Assembly: GCA_036380355.1 (NCBI GenBank) | Contig: DASVEW010000088.1 | Span: forward strand, 1-42,543 | Reading direction: 5' to 3' | DNA: 42,543 bases | Origin: JACDAN01 sp036380355 | GTDB taxonomy: Bacteria; Actinomycetota; Thermoleophilia; Gaiellales; Gaiellaceae | Shown: positions 39,740 through 42,543 of the stretch, piece after piece | How positions within the stretch are numbered: position 1 is the first letter of the stretch | Layout of the letters: every line of letters starts with the position of its first letter | Translations under genes and position numbers: made by a program | Notes under the pieces: model-generated | Told to the model about the DNA's origin: nothing | The model's input: only the letters and a program-made list of their open reading frames with translations | Database searches by the model: none

Positions 39740-40852
39740 GTGAGACACATTCCGCTGGCGCGGCCCTGGATCGACGAGCGCGAGGAGGAGCTCGTCCTCG
39801 AGGTGCTCCGGTCCGGGCGGCTCTCGCTCGGCCCGACCATCGAGCGGTTCGAGGAGCTGATCGCGGAGCGTGTCGGCGCGCCGTACGCGGTCGCCGTCTC
39901 GAGCGGTACCGCGGGTCTCCACATGCTGGTTCGAGCGGCCGGGATCGGGCAGGGCGACGAGGTCATCACCTCGCCGCTCTCGTTCGCAGCGAGCGCCAAC
40001 TGCTTCCTCTTCGAGGGCGCGACGCCCGTGTTCGTCGACGTCGACCCTCGCACGTGGAACATGGATCCCGCCGCGGTCGAGGCGGCGATCACCGGGCGGA
40101 CGAGGGGAATCGTCGCCGTGGACATGTTCGGCTACCCCTGCGAGCTCGATCCGCTGCGGGAGATCGCCGACCGGCATGGGCTGACGCTGATCGAGGATTC
40201 CGCCGAGGCGCTCGGCGCGGAGTACAAGGGCAAGCCGATCGGCTCGCACGGCCCGTCCGCGGTCTTCGGCTTCTACCCCAACAAGCAGCTCGCGACCGGC
40301 GAGGGCGGAGTCGTCGTCACGCACTCGGAGGAGACGTGGCAGCTCATCCGCAGCCTGCGCAACCAGGGCCGCTCGTACGACGGCGGCAGCTGGTTCAACC
40401 ACGTCCGGCTGGGGTTCAACTACCGCTGGACGGACGTGCAGGCGGCGATCGGGATCGCCCAGCTCGAGAAGCTCGACCGCGCGCTCGCGCTCCGCTCGGA
40501 GGCGGCCGGCCGGTACGCGGAGCTGCTCGGAGGCGTGGGCGGCGTCGAGCTGGCGCCTGCCGACGACGCCGACCACCGGCGCTCGTGGTTCGTCTACGTC
40601 GTGGCCCTCGCGCCCGCGATCGACCGGGCGCGCGTGATGGCCGATCTCCGAGAGCGCGGGGTGGACGTGGCCGAGTACGTCCCGTGCATCCACCTCCAGA
40701 CCTACATGCGTGAGCAGTTCGGGTTCGGCGAAGGGCTCTGCCCGGTGGCCGAGGGCATCGCAGGCCGCACGATCGCGCTGCCGTTCTTCCCGGGGCTCGA
40801 ACGCGCCGACCAGGAGTACGTGGTCGAGGCGCTCCGCTCCGCACTCGGCTAG
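39740..40852 (+). CDS. DegT/DnrJ/EryC1/StrS sugar aminotransferase
   Basis: A 370-residue PLP enzyme from the GTG at 39740; an upstream start at 39710 would place hairpin 3 of the repeat inside the gene and adds no family sequence. Lys182 in FYPNKQLATGEGG is the PLP Lys; SSGTAGLHMLV, IEDSAEALGA and YRWTDVQAAIG are family signatures. Such enzymes aminate keto-sugars on nucleotide diphosphates for cell-wall glycans or natural products. No glycan genes are beside it, so the substrate is unknown. The DUF370 gene follows directly. Confidence 0.87.
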   Translation: MRHIPLARPWIDEREEELVLEVLRSGRLSLGPTIERFEELIAERVGAPYAVAVSSGTAGLHMLVRAAGIGQGDEVITSPLSFAASANCFLFEGATPVFVDVDPRTWNMDPAAVEAAITGRTRGIVAVDMFGYPCELDPLREIADRHGLTLIEDSAEALGAEYKGKPIGSHGPSAVFGFYPNKQLATGEGGVVVTHSEETWQLIRSLRNQGRSYDGGSWFNHVRLGFNYRWTDVQAAIGIAQLEKLDRALALRSEAAGRYAELLGGVGGVELAPADDADHRRSWFVYVVALAPAIDRARVMADLRERGVDVAEYVPCIHLQTYMREQFGFGEGLCPVAEGIAGRTIALPFFPGLERADQEYVVEALRSALG

Positions 40853-40873
40853 GACGGCGGCGATAATCGCGTC

Positions 40874-41233
40874 ATGGCGAACGGCGCGAACCGCATGGTC
40901 TTCCTCGGCTTCGGGAAGTACGCGCGCGCCGACAAGATCTACGCGCTCGAGCCGCTGACCGGCGACGAGCGGGGAGGCGGGCGCCGTACGCGGGTCTGGA
41001 TCGAGGGCGTACCGGACCCGATCATCGCCGGCCGCACCGAGCGGACGATCCTCCACGAGATGGGCCAGGAGGCCGCGGCGAGCACGCAGATCATCGACAG
41101 CGCCGTCGACCTCGCCGAGCGGATCGCGAGCGGGGTGGAGAGCGGCCGAGTCGACCTCGCCGACCTCGGTCGGCGCGCCCGCCGCCTGCTCGAGTCCACG
41201 GCCAGGCCGCCGGACGACGAAAAGCTCTTCTAG
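40874..41233 (+). CDS. RemA/DUF370-like regulatory protein
   Basis: A 119-residue protein. MVFLGFGKYARADKIYALEP followed by GRRTRVWIEGVPDPIIAGRT matches the RemA/DUF370 fold, which in Bacillus is a ring-forming DNA-binding regulator of extracellular matrix genes. The C-terminal 50 residues, absent from Bacillus RemA, are a charged helical tail ending DDEKLF. Regulatory function is inferred from the family. Its stop directly abuts the start of the exporter remnant, so the genes are probably one transcript. Confidence 0.75.
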   Translation: MANGANRMVFLGFGKYARADKIYALEPLTGDERGGGRRTRVWIEGVPDPIIAGRTERTILHEMGQEAAASTQIIDSAVDLAERIASGVESGRVDLADLGRRARRLLESTARPPDDEKLF

Positions 41234-41857
41234 TTGACCGACATCGGCCGGCCGGAGCCGCCGGAGCGCGGCCTGTTCGCTCGCATCGCGGTCGACATCC
41301 GTCCGCTCCAGGAGTCACGCGACTTCGCCGCCTCGCCCGTGGCGATCTGGCTGCTTCCCTCGGCGCCGCCGGCGCCCGAGGCCGAGGGGCCGAGCCTGGC
41401 AGCGATCGTCGACGGCTTCTGGTACGTGCGCCGGAAGGACGTCCTGCTCGGCATCTTCCTCGTGGACACGAACGCCATGATCTTCGGGATGCCGAGGGCG
41501 CTCTTCCCTGCCTTCGCCGAGAAGCTCGGTGTGGGAGCAGGCCTGCTCGGCCTGATGTATTCCGCACCCTTCGCGGGCGCGCCCGCCGCGGACTTCGTCA
41601 GCGCGGTGCTGCGCTCGAACATCCTCCTCACCGAGACGCCGGACTCGATGCGCGGCCGCGTCTCGGGTATCGAGCTGGCGCAGGTCGCCGGGGCCCCCGA
41701 GCGCGGGAACGTCGAAGCCGGCATCGTCGCCGAGCTCGCCGGTGTCCGGGCCTCGATCGTCTCGGACGGCGTCCTCACCGTGATCGGCACGGTCGTGGTT
41801 GCCATGGCGGTCCCGGCGCTCGTCCGTTACGACGCACGGAAGCCGCAGCAGGAATGA
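41234..41857 (+). pseudogene. MFS exporter remnant with two in-frame deletions
   Basis: A 207-codon frame from a TTG at 41234. The start IDIRPLQESRDF, the middle PSLAAIVDGFWYVRRKDVLL with MIFGMPRALFPAFAEKLG, and the end MRGRVSGIELAQVAG through RASIVSDGVLTVIG match separate pieces of EntS-like MFS exporters, which are normally about 420 residues. Membrane spans 1-6 and roughly 8-9 appear to be missing, yet the frame is kept throughout. It cannot work as a normal transporter; the frame may persist because the downstream glycosylase gene overlaps its stop (ATGA at 41854). Confidence 0.7.
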
Positions 41858-42417
41858 GGCTCGACAAGGACTTCTTCGCCCGCTCGGTGCACGAGGTCGC
41901 GCCGGATCTCGTGGGGGCCACGCTGCTCGTCGACGGCGTCGGCGGCCCGATCGTGGAGGTCGAGGCGTACGACCACGAGGACCCGGCCGCGCACGGTTAC
42001 GCCGGTCGAACGGAGCGGAACGCGACCATGTTCGGGCCGCCGGGTCACGCCTACGTGTACCGCTCGTACGGGATCCACTGGTGCCTCAACTTCGTCTGCG
42101 AGGGAGAGGGCGTGGCCAGCGCCGTGCTGATTCGCGCGCTCGAGCCGGCGCACGGGCTCGACACGATGCGGGCACGGCGGGGGCTCGACGACCCTCGTCT
42201 GCTCTGCGCCGGCCCGGGCCGCCTCTGCCAGGCGCTCGGAATCACGCGCGAGCACGACGGCCTCGCGCTGTACGAGCCGCCGTTCGAGCTCCTCGAGCGA
42301 GAGACCGAACCGGAGATCGCAGTCGGCGCTCGGATCGGGATCACGAAGGCGGCCGACCGACCGTGGCGCTACGGCCTCGCCGGCTCGAGGTTCCTCAGCC
42401 GCCCCTTGCGAACCTGA
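41854..42417 (+). CDS. 3-methyladenine DNA glycosylase (AAG/MPG family)
   Basis: A 187-residue AAG-type glycosylase. VEVEAY holds the catalytic Glu; GRTERNATMFGPPGHAYVYR, YGIHWCLNFVCEG, IRALEP and LCAGPGRLCQALGI are the family signatures. It removes alkylated purines such as 3-methyladenine and hypoxanthine by base flipping. It overlaps the exporter remnant by four bases and is probably translated by coupling with it. Confidence 0.93.
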   Translation: MRLDKDFFARSVHEVAPDLVGATLLVDGVGGPIVEVEAYDHEDPAAHGYAGRTERNATMFGPPGHAYVYRSYGIHWCLNFVCEGEGVASAVLIRALEPAHGLDTMRARRGLDDPRLLCAGPGRLCQALGITREHDGLALYEPPFELLERETEPEIAVGARIGITKAADRPWRYGLAGSRFLSRPLRT

Positions 42418-42427
42418 ATCGCGGGCG

Positions 42428-42543
42428 CTAGCGGGACGAGACGACCAGACGAATCGGAAGGCCGGGAGCCGCGGCCACCCTCCCGCCGCGGGGCACCTGC
42501 CGGACGACCCGTCCGACCGACGAGTCCCCCTCGACCGCAGGCC
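42428..42543 (-). CDS. 3' end of a probable PASTA-domain protein (partial)
   Basis: The minus strand from the window edge to the stop at 42430-42428 reads VEGDSSVGRVVRQVPRGGRV then LPIRLVVSSR. The GRVVRQ-P-GG and PIRLVVS pattern matches the C-terminal strand of PASTA repeats, found in Ser/Thr kinases and penicillin-binding proteins. The rest of the gene lies outside the window, so the protein type cannot be told. Confidence 0.5.
   Translation of the reverse strand, partial: PAVEGDSSVGRVVRQVPRGGRVAAAPGLPIRLVVSSR

Noticed and set aside
37783..40125. 780-codon minus-strand frame across ilvE and the sugar aminotransferase
   Set aside because: It opposes three recognised genes and has no domain; only the separate frame at 37724-38065 is real on that strand.
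1..42543. Prophage, integrative element or natural-product cluster
   Set aside because: No integrase, phage structural gene, synthase or attachment repeat was recognised.

Overview
The window is GC-rich DNA (roughly 70 % by eye) with many GTG and TTG starts and dense, often overlapping genes. The gene families (UdgX-type glycosylase, gatCAB, a RemA/DUF370-like protein, FolD, RsgA, penicillin acylase, many small conserved proteins) suggest an actinobacterium, most likely of the Thermoleophilia (Gaiellales/Solirubrobacterales-like). That placement is inference from gene content; no rRNA gene is present to confirm it.

Layout. 1-4.6 kb: a 28-residue membrane peptide, a PHP-domain phosphoesterase, a GT4 glycosyltransferase and an argininosuccinate-lyase-like enzyme. 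4.6-12.2 kb: a sparse region where small hypothetical genes, a hemerythrin and an intact glutathione-independent formaldehyde dehydrogenase are mixed with at least six broken genes (one-base frameshifts, truncations, an internal deletion). 12.4-17.4 kb: a secreted protein, a small membrane protein, an APH-type kinase, a hydrolase lipoprotein divergent from a membrane protein, UdgX and tRNA-Cys. 17.5-25.4 kb: a very large secreted GH15 glucoamylase/glucodextranase, small proteins, RsgA, a thioesterase and an HMG-CoA reductase. 25.4-30.8 kb: folD, a cold-shock gene with a clear terminator, the translationally coupled gatC-gatA-gatB operon, and an ArsR/SRPBCC pair. 30.9-37.6 kb: an Rpf-like transglycosylase, a membrane protein, penicillin acylase, and a class V aminotransferase next to serA (a likely serine pathway). 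37.7-42.5 kb: a small hypothetical gene, a YbaK-type deacylase, ilvE, a DegT-type aminotransferase, a DUF370 protein, a deleted MFS exporter remnant, a 3-methyladenine glycosylase, and the 3' end of a probable PASTA protein.

The most unusual feature is a dispersed intergenic element of about 130 bp, present in three copies (29675-29804, 30772-30902, 39609-39738). Each copy has three hairpins in the same order. The stems differ in sequence between copies but most differences preserve pairing, which is the pattern expected of a selected or mobile structured element. In two copies the first hairpin supplies the stop codon of the upstream gene. Other palindromic elements lie at 26549-26576, 35928-36034 and 37656-37727. 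No transposase, CRISPR array, prophage or classical defence system was recognised.
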